This document shows positions 1 through 9,655 of a stretch of 64,000 nt of DNA, piece after piece. The stretch lies in NCBI RefSeq assembly GCF_041320605.1, contig NZ_CP166679.1, positions 1,860,001 to 1,924,000 of the forward strand, given 5' to 3'. A program made the translations under genes and the position numbers. Below the pieces are notes generated by a model that saw only the letters and a list, made by a program, of their open reading frames with translations, searched no databases and was not told the DNA's origin. The first letter of the stretch is position 1. The number at the start of each line of letters is the position of its first letter. Source of the DNA: Arenibacter antarcticus (GTDB lineage: Bacteria; Bacteroidota; Bacteroidia; Flavobacteriales; Flavobacteriaceae).

Positions 1-2107
1 AGGGGTCACCAATATAAATACCAGACCATCTGGTTTTAGAAAGGGTATTCGCATATCAAGCTCGGCATCCAATAGGACGTATGCTGGACGATTAATGGCC
101 ACCCTATCCTCCGGAAGAGGGCAAAATGGGCTTAGTTACAGTATATCGGCTTCAAGACGTTGGGCAGAGGAAGGGTATATACAGGGTACCTTATATGATG
201 CCTATTCCTTATTTGGAGCTGTGGAATATGCCGTAGATACAAAACACAGTTTTTTGTTAACTACCTTAATGACACCCAATAGAAGGGGCAGATCTTCGGC
301 GATAACTGAGGAAGTTTTTAATGTAATGGGAAAAACCTATAATCCTTACTGGGGCAAGCAGAACGGGGAAATACGGAATGCAAGGGAAAGAAAGGTCGCA
401 GAGCCGATACTAATGCTCAATCATTTTTACAGTTCTCATAAATTGGATGTAACTACCGGGATTTCCTATCAATTTGGGACAGATGCCAGAAGTAGGATGG
501 GCTATTATAACGCTCCTAATCCAGACCCGACCTACTATCGATATTTGCCGAGTTTTTATATAAATAGCCCTATAGGAGCCAATTTTGTTAGTGCCAATAT
601 GGCGAAGGATGGGTTTTTGGATAATCCGCAGTTAAACTGGAATCGACTTTATCAGGCAAATTCAACTGCTTCAATGGAGGGGAAAGCTGCCTATTTACTG
701 TATGATGATACTTCAGAAGATTCCCAATTAAGCGTAAACAGTGTAGGTAATTACCGAATAAGTCCATGGATAAAGTTGGATTTTGGAGGGACCTATCGCA
801 ATTTAGAATCTGATAATTACGCCCAGATCAAAGACCTACTGGGAAGTGTATTTCACGAGGATATTGATCCTTTTTCCAATACTGAAAACGATGTGGAAGG
901 AAGCCTAAAAAAGGGGGACGGGGATAAGTTTAATTATGCCTATAAGATGAAGTCAAATATTTGGGACCTATTCTCCCAGTTTAGTGTTACAAAGAGCAGA
1001 TGGGAGGGGTTTGTAGCAGCAAACTATTCCACCACTTCCTATCAACGAGAAGGCTTATTTAGAAACCAGCGTTTTTATGATAATTCTTTGGGAGAGGGAA
1101 GCAAAGTTGAATTTTTCAATTTTGGCACCAAGGGTGGATTTACTTACAAATTTAACGGGAGACATAGGGTGGCCTTAGAGGGAGCCTATATTATGAAGGC
1201 TCCAGTCTATCAAAATGTTTTTATAAATCCTAGAGAAAATAATGAGGTGGTTCCTGACCTCCAGAGTGAAAAGATCACTACTGTAGCTATTAACTATTAT
1301 TTGAGGATGCCAAAACTGACTGGGAGGGTTACCGGATTTTATACCCGTTTTCAAAATACCACCGATATTAATTTTTTCTTTGTGGATGCAGGGGTCGGGA
1401 GCGATTTTGTACAGGAAGTGGTCAGTGATTTGGATAAATTACATATGGGAACGGAATTGGGGTTGGAATATCAGGTGTCTTCCTCCGTAAAATTGTCAGG
1501 TGTGGCGGCAGTGGGCAAATATAGTTACGCGAGCGATCCCTTTGTTACCATAAATTTTGATACTGCAGGTGCCGAGGAAGACATGATAAACTCGCTAGGC
1601 ACTAGTATCTTGGGGGTGTCAAAAATTAAGGGCCAGAAACTATCTCAGGGACCGCAACTCGCTTATGCATTAGGGGTGGAATACAGAGATCCTAAATATT
1701 GGTGGATCGGTGCCACTACCAATTATTTAGGCAATAATTACGCAGGAATCTCTACCATAACAAGAACCGCTAGCTTTTATATAGATCCCGAAACCGGGAA
1801 TCCATTTCCTAACGCAACGGAAGAAAATGTACAGCAGTTGTTGCAACAGCATGAATTGGATGATATGTATTTGTTGAATATGGTTGGTGGTAAATCTTGG
1901 TTGAAAGGTGGCAAGTATATCAGTGCCTTTGTGAGTGTCAATAATATTTTTGATGCCGTGTATCGTACCGGTGGGTATGAGCAAAGTAGAAATGGAAATT
2001 TTGGTCAATTGCAGCAAGACAATTTAAGCGGAAGTCCCTCATTTGCGCCAAAATACTGGTACAGTTATGGGCGCACCTATTTTATAAATTTGGCGGTAAG
2101 TTTTTAG
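1..2107 (+). CDS. TonB-dependent receptor, C-terminal part (5' end outside window)
   Basis: The reading frame is open from position 2, so the gene begins before the window and only about 700 C-terminal residues are visible. They are the outer-membrane beta-barrel of a TonB-dependent receptor: alternating aromatic strands, a late segment of the type '..VNNIFDAVYRTGG..' (the usual penultimate-strand signature), and a C-terminal strand ending in Phe (LAVSF). The signal peptide, plug domain and any carboxypeptidase-like N-terminal domain are missing from view. A DUF5689 lipoprotein follows 68 bp downstream in the same direction. That arrangement is common in Flavobacteriaceae and suggests a receptor plus surface-lipoprotein uptake pair. 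The substrate cannot be read from the sequence. The first ATG in frame (position 95) is internal and is not the real start. Confidence 0.9.
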   Translation, partial: GVTNINTRPSGFRKGIRISSSASNRTYAGRLMATLSSGRGQNGLSYSISASRRWAEEGYIQGTLYDAYSLFGAVEYAVDTKHSFLLTTLMTPNRRGRSSAITEEVFNVMGKTYNPYWGKQNGEIRNARERKVAEPILMLNHFYSSHKLDVTTGISYQFGTDARSRMGYYNAPNPDPTYYRYLPSFYINSPIGANFVSANMAKDGFLDNPQLNWNRLYQANSTASMEGKAAYLLYDDTSEDSQLSVNSVGNYRISPWIKLDFGGTYRNLESDNYAQIKDLLGSVFHEDIDPFSNTENDVEGSLKKGDGDKFNYAYKMKSNIWDLFSQFSVTKSRWEGFVAANYSTTSYQREGLFRNQRFYDNSLGEGSKVEFFNFGTKGGFTYKFNGRHRVALEGAYIMKAPVYQNVFINPRENNEVVPDLQSEKITTVAINYYLRMPKLTGRVTGFYTRFQNTTDINFFFVDAGVGSDFVQEVVSDLDKLHMGTELGLEYQVSSSVKLSGVAAVGKYSYASDPFVTINFDTAGAEEDMINSLGTSILGVSKIKGQKLSQGPQLAYALGVEYRDPKYWWIGATTNYLGNNYAGISTITRTASFYIDPETGNPFPNATEENVQQLLQQHELDDMYLLNMVGGKSWLKGGKYISAFVSVNNIFDAVYRTGGYEQSRNGNFGQLQQDNLSGSPSFAPKYWYSYGRTYFINLAVSF

Positions 2108-2175
2108 TGCTAGGCTATATAAAACGGGGCTAAAATATGTTCAGGTCAATTTCCATCTAAGGTCCAATAAAACAA

Positions 2176-3564
2176 ATGTTCAATATGAATGCTTTTAAAC
2201 CTAAGGTACAGTTTATAGTAAGGAGGTGCTTTGGTATTGGACTGCTTATGTTATGCGGATGTGTAAAAGATATGGACTATACTACCCCCAAAGCGATCTG
2301 TTCGGTTAATTTAAGTGCCAATGCAAGCTATGCCGAAGTAAAGAGCCTTTATGTAGATCAGACTATTCAGATAGAGCAAGACCTAATTATTGAGGGATAT
2401 GTCATCTCCTCGGACCAGAGCGGTAATTTTTTTGGCGTACTTTACTTTCAGGACAGACCCACCAATCCCACCCAAGGATTTGAATTAGAACTCGATGTTC
2501 GCGATACCCATTTATTTTTTCCAGTAGGTAGCAAAATCCTGATTGCCTTAAAGGGACTATATATGGGCAAAAGTAAAGGGGTCTTTAAATTGGGGGGACA
2601 GTTTACCTCCTTTGGAAATATCGCTGTGGGAAGACTACCTGCTGCAGTAGTGGACCGACATATATTTGTGAGTTGTGAGGAAGCGGTAACCATGATGCCA
2701 ACATTAATTGAGATCGGTGATTTAGGAGAGCATTATACCAATACCCTTGTGCAATTAGATGGTGTTGAAATTAGGGAAGACGAGGTGGGACTCCCTTTTG
2801 CAAATGTCAAGGAAGAGACCAATAGAAATTTAATAAATTGCCTTGATCAAGAATTGGTTTTGGTAAATAGTGGGTATGCCGATTTCCAGGCTGAAATTCT
2901 ACCTGAATTAAATGGGAGCATTAGAGGCGTACTGTTGCGGGAGAATAACAAGTATCAATTGGCAATAAGGAGTTTGGGGGATATAGAATTTTCTAAGGAC
3001 CGATGTGCGGATTTGGTGGATGAATTTTCTTCGACCAAACTTTTTATTTCGGAGTTGGCTGATCCAAATAATAATGCTGAGGCTAGGTTTGTAGAACTGT
3101 ATAACTCGGATATACAATCATTAAGTTTAAAGGGGTGGCGACTACATAGATATACCAATGCTAATACCGAAATAAGTTCTACCATAGATCTATCCGATCA
3201 TTCAATTGGGGCAGAGAGCACCTTTGTGATATCGCCTAATACATCCTCGTTTGAAGCTACCTATGGCTTTTCTCCTGATTTGGAGGTGGGGACTAATAGT
3301 CCTGCAGATTCTAATGGGGATGATAATTTTCAGTTGGTAGACCCCTTTGGGACGGTGATCGATAGCTTTGGGGTGGTAGGGGAAGACGGTTCTGCTACCA
3401 ATCATGAGTTTGAGGATGGAAAAGCTGTGAGGAATCTAAATATTGTCATGGCAAACCCAGTGTATACTTTTAGTGAGTGGACACTTTATAATGATAGCGG
3501 GGGAAGTGGAACTGTGAATCTGGCCCAGAATGCTCCTGAAGATTTTAGTCCTGGTATCCGTTAA
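2176..3564 (+). CDS. DUF5689 and lamin-tail domain lipoprotein
   Basis: A 462-residue predicted lipoprotein. A hydrophobic N-terminus runs into a lipobox-like LMLCGC at about residues 24-29, so Cys29 is the likely lipidated residue. Residues about 40-280 resemble the DUF5689 OB-fold-like domain of flavobacterial surface lipoproteins (segments 'IIEGYVISSDQSGNFFG' and 'LFFPVGSKILIALKG'). Residues about 290-440 look like a lamin-tail (LTD) domain ('LFISELADPNNNAEARFVEL', then 'GWRLHRYTN'). The protein probably sits at the cell surface beside the receptor encoded just upstream. A second ATG nine bases downstream could equally be the start. No terminator is visible in the 16 bp before the convergent response-regulator gene. 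Confidence 0.8.
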   Translation: MFNMNAFKPKVQFIVRRCFGIGLLMLCGCVKDMDYTTPKAICSVNLSANASYAEVKSLYVDQTIQIEQDLIIEGYVISSDQSGNFFGVLYFQDRPTNPTQGFELELDVRDTHLFFPVGSKILIALKGLYMGKSKGVFKLGGQFTSFGNIAVGRLPAAVVDRHIFVSCEEAVTMMPTLIEIGDLGEHYTNTLVQLDGVEIREDEVGLPFANVKEETNRNLINCLDQELVLVNSGYADFQAEILPELNGSIRGVLLRENNKYQLAIRSLGDIEFSKDRCADLVDEFSSTKLFISELADPNNNAEARFVELYNSDIQSLSLKGWRLHRYTNANTEISSTIDLSDHSIGAESTFVISPNTSSFEATYGFSPDLEVGTNSPADSNGDDNFQLVDPFGTVIDSFGVVGEDGSATNHEFEDGKAVRNLNIVMANPVYTFSEWTLYNDSGGSGTVNLAQNAPEDFSPGIR

Positions 3565-3580
3565 AGAATCAGTTTATTTC

Positions 3581-3976
3581 TTAATCGGTCAATAGCTTTA
3601 CTAAATCTTGGGATCCTACGGGTTTTACGATATAATTATTGACAATCTTATAACTTTTGGCCCTTATCATATCCTCAGAATTTATGGAAGAGCTAATAAT
3701 ATAAATAGCGACATAGTCTGTCTTGGAATTGGGGATTTTTATAAAATGGTCCAGAAACTCCCATCCATCCATGATGGGCATGTTTAGATCTAGAAACATA
3801 ATCGAAGGAATCCTCTCCCCAGCAGTAACCATAGCATTGACCCCTTCAATGGCTTCCTGCCCGTTCTTATAAACTACAATGGTTTTGGAGAAATCTATCA
3901 TTTTCATAGACCTCTTGATGCCATATACAGAAATAGGGTCGTCATCTATAATGCAACTGAATTCAATCTTACTCAT
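3581..3976 (-). CDS. Single-domain response regulator (CheY-like receiver)
   Basis: 131 residues, a receiver domain only, with no DNA-binding output domain. The acidic pocket is seen as DDDP at residues 11-14, the phosphoacceptor Asp lies in 'MFLDLNMPIMDGWEF' (about residue 62), the switch Ser/Ser in 'IISSS', and the conserved Lys in 'IVKPVG'. It lies 15 bp downstream of the PAS histidine kinase on the same strand, so the two very likely form a two-component pair transcribed together. Without an output domain it presumably acts by protein-protein contact, as in a phosphorelay or in allosteric control. Orphan receivers of this kind are common beside PAS-rich kinases in Bacteroidota. The target is unknown. 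Confidence 0.92.
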   Translation of the reverse strand: MSKIEFSCIIDDDPISVYGIKRSMKMIDFSKTIVVYKNGQEAIEGVNAMVTAGERIPSIMFLDLNMPIMDGWEFLDHFIKIPNSKTDYVAIYIISSSINSEDMIRAKSYKIVNNYIVKPVGSQDLVKLLTD

Positions 3977-3991
3977 AGTGTTATATCAAGA

Positions 3992-6199
3992 TTAGTTTTT
4001 ATCGGATGCGGACAGTAGTACTATTTTAAAGGTAGTACCCACGTCTACCTTACTTTCTACTGATATTGTCCCATTCATGGCTTCTATTTGATTTTTGGTA
4101 ATGAACAGGCCAATGCCCTTGGAATCTTTGTGTCTGTGGAACGTTTTATACATGCCAAAGATCTTTTCCCCATGTCTTTTTAAATCAATTCCCAATCCGT
4201 TGTCCGTGAATTCCATAATAATACTGTCCTCATTACTCAATGAAGTTATGTTGATCTTTGGCTGGCGGTCCGGACTGCTATACTTTATACTGTTGGTGAA
4301 AAGATTTAATAATACACTGTCCAGATATGCGGGAATAGCCAACACTTCAATATCCTTGTTCATACAAATTTCACAGAGAACATTTTTCTCTTTTAGCAGG
4401 ACATTTATATTTTTCCTTACACTTGTTATGGTTTTAAGTAGGTTGATCTTGTGTAGACCTCCCTTTGCCCCAGTGGTTATAAGGACGACTTCATTTAAAT
4501 GATGTATCGTTTCATTTAAACTTTCACTGGCACCTATGAGCATTTTTTCAATACTCTTCCTTTCTTCCTCATCTTCCTCCTCTGTTAGGTACTGTGTAAG
4601 CATGGCTAAATTAGTGGAGTGCGACCGTAGGTTGTGCGATACTATATGGGCAAAATTAGTTAGGCTATCGTTTTGACTTTTGGTGATTTTCTGTAATTCG
4701 ACCGATTTTTTATCGGCTTCAATTCTGTCTGTAATATCCAATATTTGTGAAATGAAATGGGAAATCTCTCCCGAAATGGCTTTTACTGCGGTAACTGTTA
4801 AAATTACATGAACAGTTTTACCATTTTTATGCATATACCTCTTTTCTAACTGGTAACTGTCTCTTTTCCCCGCTAACACTTCCTCCATATACGCTAGGTC
4901 CTCATGTAAATCCTCGGGATGGGTAATATCTTGAAAACTGAGTTGTAATAGTTCATCCCGACTGTAGCCAAGGCTTTTGCACAGGCTTTGGTTTACATTT
5001 ATCCAGCTGCCATTGGTGGCCACCAAGGACATTCCAACGGCGGAAGATTCAAAAGAGCCTCTAAAAGATTCTTGGTTAATGTTTAGCTTCAATTGGTTGT
5101 TTACAAATTCGGTAATATCCCAATTGGTACCCACCAATTTTAGCATTTTCCCAGTTCCATCTTTATGGAGTGCGGCATTGGCCTTAATATGTCTTATCTC
5201 ACCTTGTGGGTGAATTACCCTAAATTGTGTCCTAAGTGGCTGTGACCCCTCAAGCGCTAATTTAAACTCATGTTGAAGTCTATTGCGATCATTGGGGTGG
5301 ATGTAAGTTTCCCAAGCGTCATAGTTGCCAGAAAAATCGCCTTTCTTTATTCCGTAAAGGGAAAACATCTGCCGATCCCAATCCACGGAGTTATCTTGAA
5401 GATTGAATTCCCAAATACCAACATCTGCAGCTGTGGTCGCAAGCCGCAATTTTTCTGCGTTTTTATCGTTTTTTAAAGTTAATCTTTTAGTGTCGTCTAT
5501 ATCCTGAAATACACCATAAAGCCTTACGCATTTACCGTTAATAAAAACTGGTGATCCTTTGGCCCTTACCCAAACTTCTCTCCCTTTTTCTGTGACAATA
5601 AGCAACTCGGTGTCCCAAGGCTGCCCTTTGCTAATAGCAATGTTTATTAGAGATGTTATTTTATCGCGATGCTCCCCTTCTTTGTAGAAATTAATACCGG
5701 TTTCCAAAGACGGAATATAATCTTTGGGAACTTCGTGAATTTCCTTAGTAATTCTGGACCAGTAGATAGATCCTGAAATTAAATCCAGTTCCCAGCCTCC
5801 AATTCTCGTAATGTTTTCGGCTGCTATTAAAATCTCTTTGGTATGCTTAAATTTTGTAATGTTGCTGGTAGTTACTATCAGACCTGTTGGTTTTTCATCC
5901 TTATCGAGGCAATGATGTATACGCCATTGGTACCATTGGCTTCTCCCCTCACCATCAATGTGTTGCTGTTCTATTGTGGAAATTCCAGGTTTGTAGAGAC
6001 AACTTTCTAATATTTCAAGGAATGATTTTGGGCAATTGGGGACTATATCAAAAAAGAATTTTCCAGAGATATCCTCTTTTTTAATTGTTAGTTCTTCAAA
6101 CCACAAATTTGAAAAATTGGTAAAGCGTAAATTCGCATCCAATACTGCTAGAGCAACTGGAGTATCTTTAAATGAAAATCCGGTAGGGAGTGTATCCAA
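3992..6199 (-). CDS. PAS-domain sensor histidine kinase
   Basis: 735 residues. About four tandem PAS/PAC modules fill residues 1-495 (PAC-like 'LIVTTSNITKF', 'LYGVFQDIDD', 'LVGTNWDITEF', 'FISQILDITD'). A short helical linker leads to an atypical H-box 'HIVSHNLRSH' near residue 520, then the ATPase domain with N-box 'LLNLFTNSIKYSSP', G1 'DNGLGID' and G2 'KGIGLFI'. There is no signal peptide or membrane segment, so it is probably a cytoplasmic sensor. The start codon must be TTG: an in-frame TGA lies two codons upstream at 6203-6205, and no ATG occurs in the first PAS domain. The response regulator follows at 15 bp. The signal sensed is unknown. Confidence 0.9.
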   Translation of the reverse strand: MDTLPTGFSFKDTPVALAVLDANLRFTNFSNLWFEELTIKKEDISGKFFFDIVPNCPKSFLEILESCLYKPGISTIEQQHIDGEGRSQWYQWRIHHCLDKDEKPTGLIVTTSNITKFKHTKEILIAAENITRIGGWELDLISGSIYWSRITKEIHEVPKDYIPSLETGINFYKEGEHRDKITSLINIAISKGQPWDTELLIVTEKGREVWVRAKGSPVFINGKCVRLYGVFQDIDDTKRLTLKNDKNAEKLRLATTAADVGIWEFNLQDNSVDWDRQMFSLYGIKKGDFSGNYDAWETYIHPNDRNRLQHEFKLALEGSQPLRTQFRVIHPQGEIRHIKANAALHKDGTGKMLKLVGTNWDITEFVNNQLKLNINQESFRGSFESSAVGMSLVATNGSWINVNQSLCKSLGYSRDELLQLSFQDITHPEDLHEDLAYMEEVLAGKRDSYQLEKRYMHKNGKTVHVILTVTAVKAISGEISHFISQILDITDRIEADKKSVELQKITKSQNDSLTNFAHIVSHNLRSHSTNLAMLTQYLTEEEDEEERKSIEKMLIGASESLNETIHHLNEVVLITTGAKGGLHKINLLKTITSVRKNINVLLKEKNVLCEICMNKDIEVLAIPAYLDSVLLNLFTNSIKYSSPDRQPKINITSLSNEDSIIMEFTDNGLGIDLKRHGEKIFGMYKTFHRHKDSKGIGLFITKNQIEAMNGTISVESKVDVGTTFKIVLLSASDKN

Positions 6200-6677
6200 A
6201 AATCAAATGTTAGTAAAGTTGGTTCATAATTTAAAAATAAAAAAGGTGATTTTTATTGTTTTTGAGCCAAAATTCATAAAAATTGTACCGATTATAGTTT
6301 TAAAACGTATTAATAGCATTTGGCTGGAGGATAGCGGTTTTATTTTGTAAATTGAGGAAGGATAGTATCAACCTAATTGCATTAAATAAAAAACACCTAA
6401 AAACGGGTGAAATTAGAACGAGATTAACGACTTCGGCAGGTGCTCCAATTTTAAATGAATAAAATTTGAAGCCTGCAGCTAAACTTGAACCTGTTTTAAT
6501 ATCTAACGGCAAAAGATATATTTCGATAAAGTCGATTCTGATTAAGCAAAGGGAGTGGCTAATACTTGGAATCAGAGAATTTACCAAGTATAGGATACGA
6601 TGAAAATATAAGCTGAAACCGTCGCCATTATTTTGGGAATGACGGTTTTTAATACATGTAACTATTGTTAACGAGCT
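6200..6677. other. 478-bp gap without a confident gene
   Basis: This stretch separates the histidine kinase (leftward) from the ankyrin gene (rightward) and must carry both promoters. On the + strand two short reading stretches lie in the same frame around 6350-6600, separated by a single stop. Both are Lys/Ile-rich and unlike anything I recognise. A 95-codon minus-strand ORF covers part of the same DNA but looks like a shadow. I see no tRNA or insertion sequence. One inverted repeat near the right end is listed separately. Confidence 0.5.
6616..6650 (+). terminator. Inverted repeat followed by T-run, upstream of the ankyrin gene
   Basis: AAACCGTC (6616-6623) pairs with GACGGTTT (6641-6648) across a 17-base loop, and the stem runs into five Ts. 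It has the shape of a weak intrinsic terminator. It lies only 28 bp before the ankyrin start, so it may instead be a 5' leader structure. Confidence 0.4.
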
Positions 6678-7148
6678 ATGAACGAAATTTTTTTTGAAGA
6701 AATAAGAAACGGAAATTTGGCGGAGGTAATGGCAATGCTCAAAAAGAATCCTTTGCTTTTGGATAGTAAGGATGGTAGAGGGGCCACGCCCCTTATTGTG
6801 GCCACCTATTTCGATGAAACCGAAATTGTGGATTTTTTATTAAACAGCGGAGCTAAACTAGATGCCAAGGACGCAACGGGAAACACTGCCTTAATGGGAG
6901 TGTGTTTTAAGGGGTATTCCGATATTGCTCAAAAGCTGATAGAAAAAGGGGCAAGTATAAACGAACGCAATACCATGGGGGCTACCTGCCTTATTTATGC
7001 TGCTACCTTCAGTAGGGTTGATATTGTTAAAATACTATTGGAACATGGTGCTGATACAAGCATTACAGATGTAAGGGGGAAATCGGCTTTGGACCATGCC
7101 AAAATGCAGGGCATTACCAGATTAATTGCTTTGCTTGAAGGTGTTTAG
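6678..7148 (+). CDS. Ankyrin-repeat protein
   Basis: 156 residues made almost wholly of about four ankyrin repeats, with the consensus turns 'DGRGATPLIVATYFDETEIVDFLLNSGA', 'DATGNTALMGVC', 'NTMGATCLIYAA' and 'DVRGKSALDHAK' in sequence (quoted only in part). It has no signal peptide, so it is a cytoplasmic protein-binding module. The partner is unknown. It is followed by the omega-amidase gene 81 bp downstream, with a weak hairpin between, so co-transcription is uncertain. Confidence 0.85.
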   Translation: MNEIFFEEIRNGNLAEVMAMLKKNPLLLDSKDGRGATPLIVATYFDETEIVDFLLNSGAKLDAKDATGNTALMGVCFKGYSDIAQKLIEKGASINERNTMGATCLIYAATFSRVDIVKILLEHGADTSITDVRGKSALDHAKMQGITRLIALLEGV

Positions 7149-7175
7149 TGATCCGGAGATTTCTGAGTTCACCTC

Positions 7176-7195
7176 AATAGTACCTACTATTTTTT
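7176..7195 (+). terminator. Weak hairpin with T-run after the ankyrin gene
   Basis: AATAGT (7176-7181) and ACTATT (7186-7191) form a short stem with a four-base loop running into a T-tract. The stem is short and AT-rich, so it would be a leaky terminator at best. Confidence 0.35.
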
Positions 7196-7229
7196 ACTAA
7201 GAACGATCGCTATTAATAACTTATAATCA

Positions 7230-8006
7230 ATGTCTACTGAATTGCATATAGCTCTGGTACAATGCCCCTTGGTTTGGGAGGACCCAGTGGCTAATAGGGA
7301 AAATTTGGAAAGGATAATCCTTTCCCTTTCTTCTAGTATAGACCTAATTGTGCTTCCAGAGATGTTTACTACGGGATTTACCATGACCCCCGCTAACATT
7401 GCTAGGGAAGAAGGTGAAAAAACGGTTGAATGGATGCAAGCTATGGCTACCCTTAAAAATGCTGCCTTGGTGGGGAGTATTGTCTTTGCAGAAGGGGAGC
7501 ATTACTATAACCGACTCTGGTTTGTGGAACCCGACAATAAAATTGCGAGTTACAATAAGCGGCATACGTTTACTCTTGCCGGAGAAGATAAAGTTTATAC
7601 CGCGGGTGAAAATAGATTGCTGATTAATTTTAGAGGCTTTCGGATTTTCCCGCTAATTTGTTATGATCTACGTTTCCCTGTTTGGGCAAGGAATACGGAG
7701 GGCTATGATGTACTAATCTATGTGGCCAATTGGCCAGAAAAAAGGATAGCCGCCTGGGATGCACTTTTAAAGGCAAGGGCCATAGAAAATATGGCCTATG
7801 TTATAGGTGTCAATAGAGTAGGGACTGATAATTACGGTCATGAATACGTGGGTCATTCTGCTGTATATGACGTTTTGGGCAATACCCTAGTTTGTTCCAA
7901 AGTAGCTACAGTGCTATATGCTACTTTGGACAAGGAGCATATAGAAACCCAAAGGGAAAAATTAAGATTTTTAGAGGATAGGGATCAATTTAGTTTACAA
8001 GTGTAA
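7230..8006 (+). CDS. Nitrilase-superfamily amidase (omega-amidase / YafV type)
   Basis: 258 residues, the usual length for one carbon-nitrogen hydrolase domain. The catalytic triad is visible: Glu44 in 'VLPEMFTTGF', Lys110 in 'SYNKRHTF' and Cys144 in 'LICYDLRFP'. The motifs fit the YafV/NIT2 branch, which hydrolyses alpha-ketoglutaramate, alpha-ketosuccinamate or deaminated glutathione and so serves as metabolite repair or methionine-salvage clean-up in the cytoplasm. The branch assignment rests on remembered motif similarity, not an alignment. Its 3' end overlaps the convergent Ig-like lipoprotein gene tail-to-tail by 17 bp, so neither gene has room for a terminator of its own between them. 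Confidence 0.88.
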   Translation: MSTELHIALVQCPLVWEDPVANRENLERIILSLSSSIDLIVLPEMFTTGFTMTPANIAREEGEKTVEWMQAMATLKNAALVGSIVFAEGEHYYNRLWFVEPDNKIASYNKRHTFTLAGEDKVYTAGENRLLINFRGFRIFPLICYDLRFPVWARNTEGYDVLIYVANWPEKRIAAWDALLKARAIENMAYVIGVNRVGTDNYGHEYVGHSAVYDVLGNTLVCSKVATVLYATLDKEHIETQREKLRFLEDRDQFSLQV

Positions 8007-9603
8007 AGGTTTGATCTAACTCCCAATTGGCACGTATTTCTAATACCGATGGGTAATAACTTACCTTCTCTGGTTGTAAGCGCTTAAGGTAATTTCCGGT
8101 ATCCCATTTTTGATTTCCATTGCTATCGTGAATTACCCGGATAAGATATTTTGACGGCGTAATATTGCTGAAATCAAATATTCTTGGTTCCGCTGCGTAT
8201 TGCTCCACTTTAACTGCCCCTTTTTCATCCGTTAATTGTACAATTAAGGGGTAGGTTACCTCTCCCTCTAAAGTAAGGCTTAGATTGCCAAAATCGGCAT
8301 AGCTTTTAGTAGATAGGGTATAAGATATGGTATCGTTTTCCGTTCCAAAGAAATCGGTTATCGATCCAGGAAGTAAGTCCAAGATATAGCTTTCATTAGG
8401 TTCCACTTCAAAATCGAAATCGATCTTATTGCTTAGCGTGTCAAATGCAATGGTATGTTTTACATAGGTGGAATCTTTTCGCCATAAGGAGATTTTGGAA
8501 CTGTCCAGCAAAGCAAGGGGGGTATTGGCCCCAATATAAAATGGTTTTCCAAATTCCAAGGAGCCTCGCTGATTGGGTTGTAAAACCAAAGTATCTGCGG
8601 CAAGCTTTCTTGTTTTTACCGAAAAAGTATCCCTAATTTTTTCCTTATCATTGTGTACGGTAAATAAAAGTGAATCAGCAGTAAATGGAGTGATCCAATA
8701 ATTAAGGGTATCCTTATTGCGTTCCTTGGTCACCTTTGTCTTAACGCTATCTGGTAGTATAGTTAGGGATTCAATAGTAATATGCTCCCCTATTCCTTGA
8801 TAGCCAAAAATAATTTTGTTCTTGGCTGCAAAATTGGGAACAGATATGCTATAATCGGGAATTTCCTTGAACATGGTAAGGACGTAAATAGAATCTGTTG
8901 GTAAGGAAATAGTGTCCTTTATAAAACCAATTTTATCCGTTTTTTGGTTAAATATGTTGTTTTTGGCTTCGTCCTTTAGAGCGAACATAGCATACTTCCC
9001 TTCCTTTAGATTTTTTAGATGAAATATATTGGCGCTATCCAAAGTATTTGTAATATAATTTGGGGGCTGGGAATAAATAGTAGAATCTGTATAGGTGCTA
9101 TCCAATTCGTAAAGCATAATACTAATAAAGTTGTCGGCTTTTTTATTAAAGCCATCCAGCACAACACCCGATACGGTTAACGAGTCTATATAATCCCCTG
9201 TCGAAAATACATAGGTTAAATAACTACTGGGGTTTCCTTCATTGTTGTCCACAATACTTTGACCAAAATTAAAGGTATAAGTAGTATTTTTCTTTAAAGT
9301 ATCCTTTATAATGATTTCCACATATTTTCTGGGTGAGCCCTGTGGGGTTATTAAAGGGGTGTATTTTAGGGGAGGGGAGACAATCAGCTGTTTTTCAAGG
9401 TCTTTAAGCTTAATATATTCATCAAAATAAAGGCGTATTTTATTTCCTTTAAAATTAATGGTCATATTATCTGGCTCTGCCTTTACCATTTTCGGTGGAA
9501 TAATGTCCTTATCACCCCCGCTTGGTGCGCCCCGTCGTGCACATTGCAGGAATGCAGATACCACTAAGACCAAAAATAAAAACCCTAATATGCGTTGAAT
9601 CAT
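7990..9603 (-). CDS. Ig-like (SbsA/Big_5 type) domain lipoprotein
   Basis: 537 residues from the ATG at 9601-9603. The frame extends 26 codons further upstream, but that stretch lacks coding character and the chosen Met is followed at once by a hydrophobic signal and a lipobox-like 'FLQC', so Cys is the likely lipidation site. Residues about 25-130 resemble the bacterial Ig-like domain that starts with a 'PP..V..EP.N' strand and ends in '..YTFNFGQSI.D..EGN'. The rest is beta-rich with no named domain that I recognise. It probably faces the periplasm or the cell surface. It lies 52 bp downstream of comF on the same strand, so the two probably share a transcript. Confidence 0.78.
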   Translation of the reverse strand: MIQRILGFLFLVLVVSAFLQCARRGAPSGGDKDIIPPKMVKAEPDNMTINFKGNKIRLYFDEYIKLKDLEKQLIVSPPLKYTPLITPQGSPRKYVEIIIKDTLKKNTTYTFNFGQSIVDNNEGNPSSYLTYVFSTGDYIDSLTVSGVVLDGFNKKADNFISIMLYELDSTYTDSTIYSQPPNYITNTLDSANIFHLKNLKEGKYAMFALKDEAKNNIFNQKTDKIGFIKDTISLPTDSIYVLTMFKEIPDYSISVPNFAAKNKIIFGYQGIGEHITIESLTILPDSVKTKVTKERNKDTLNYWITPFTADSLLFTVHNDKEKIRDTFSVKTRKLAADTLVLQPNQRGSLEFGKPFYIGANTPLALLDSSKISLWRKDSTYVKHTIAFDTLSNKIDFDFEVEPNESYILDLLPGSITDFFGTENDTISYTLSTKSYADFGNLSLTLEGEVTYPLIVQLTDEKGAVKVEQYAAEPRIFDFSNITPSKYLIRVIHDSNGNQKWDTGNYLKRLQPEKVSYYPSVLEIRANWELDQTFTLVN

Positions 9604-9655
9604 ATAATTTGTAAAAAGTGATACAAAGAAACAACTAATTTGTAGAAATGTAAAA

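Noticed and set aside
4095-4502. 135-codon + strand ORF within the histidine kinase
   Set aside because: It lies antisense to the conserved ATPase domain of the kinase; a shadow frame.
6300-6587. 95-codon minus-strand ORF before the ankyrin gene
   Set aside because: No start context, no motif, hydrophobic stretches typical of antisense reading in AT-rich DNA.
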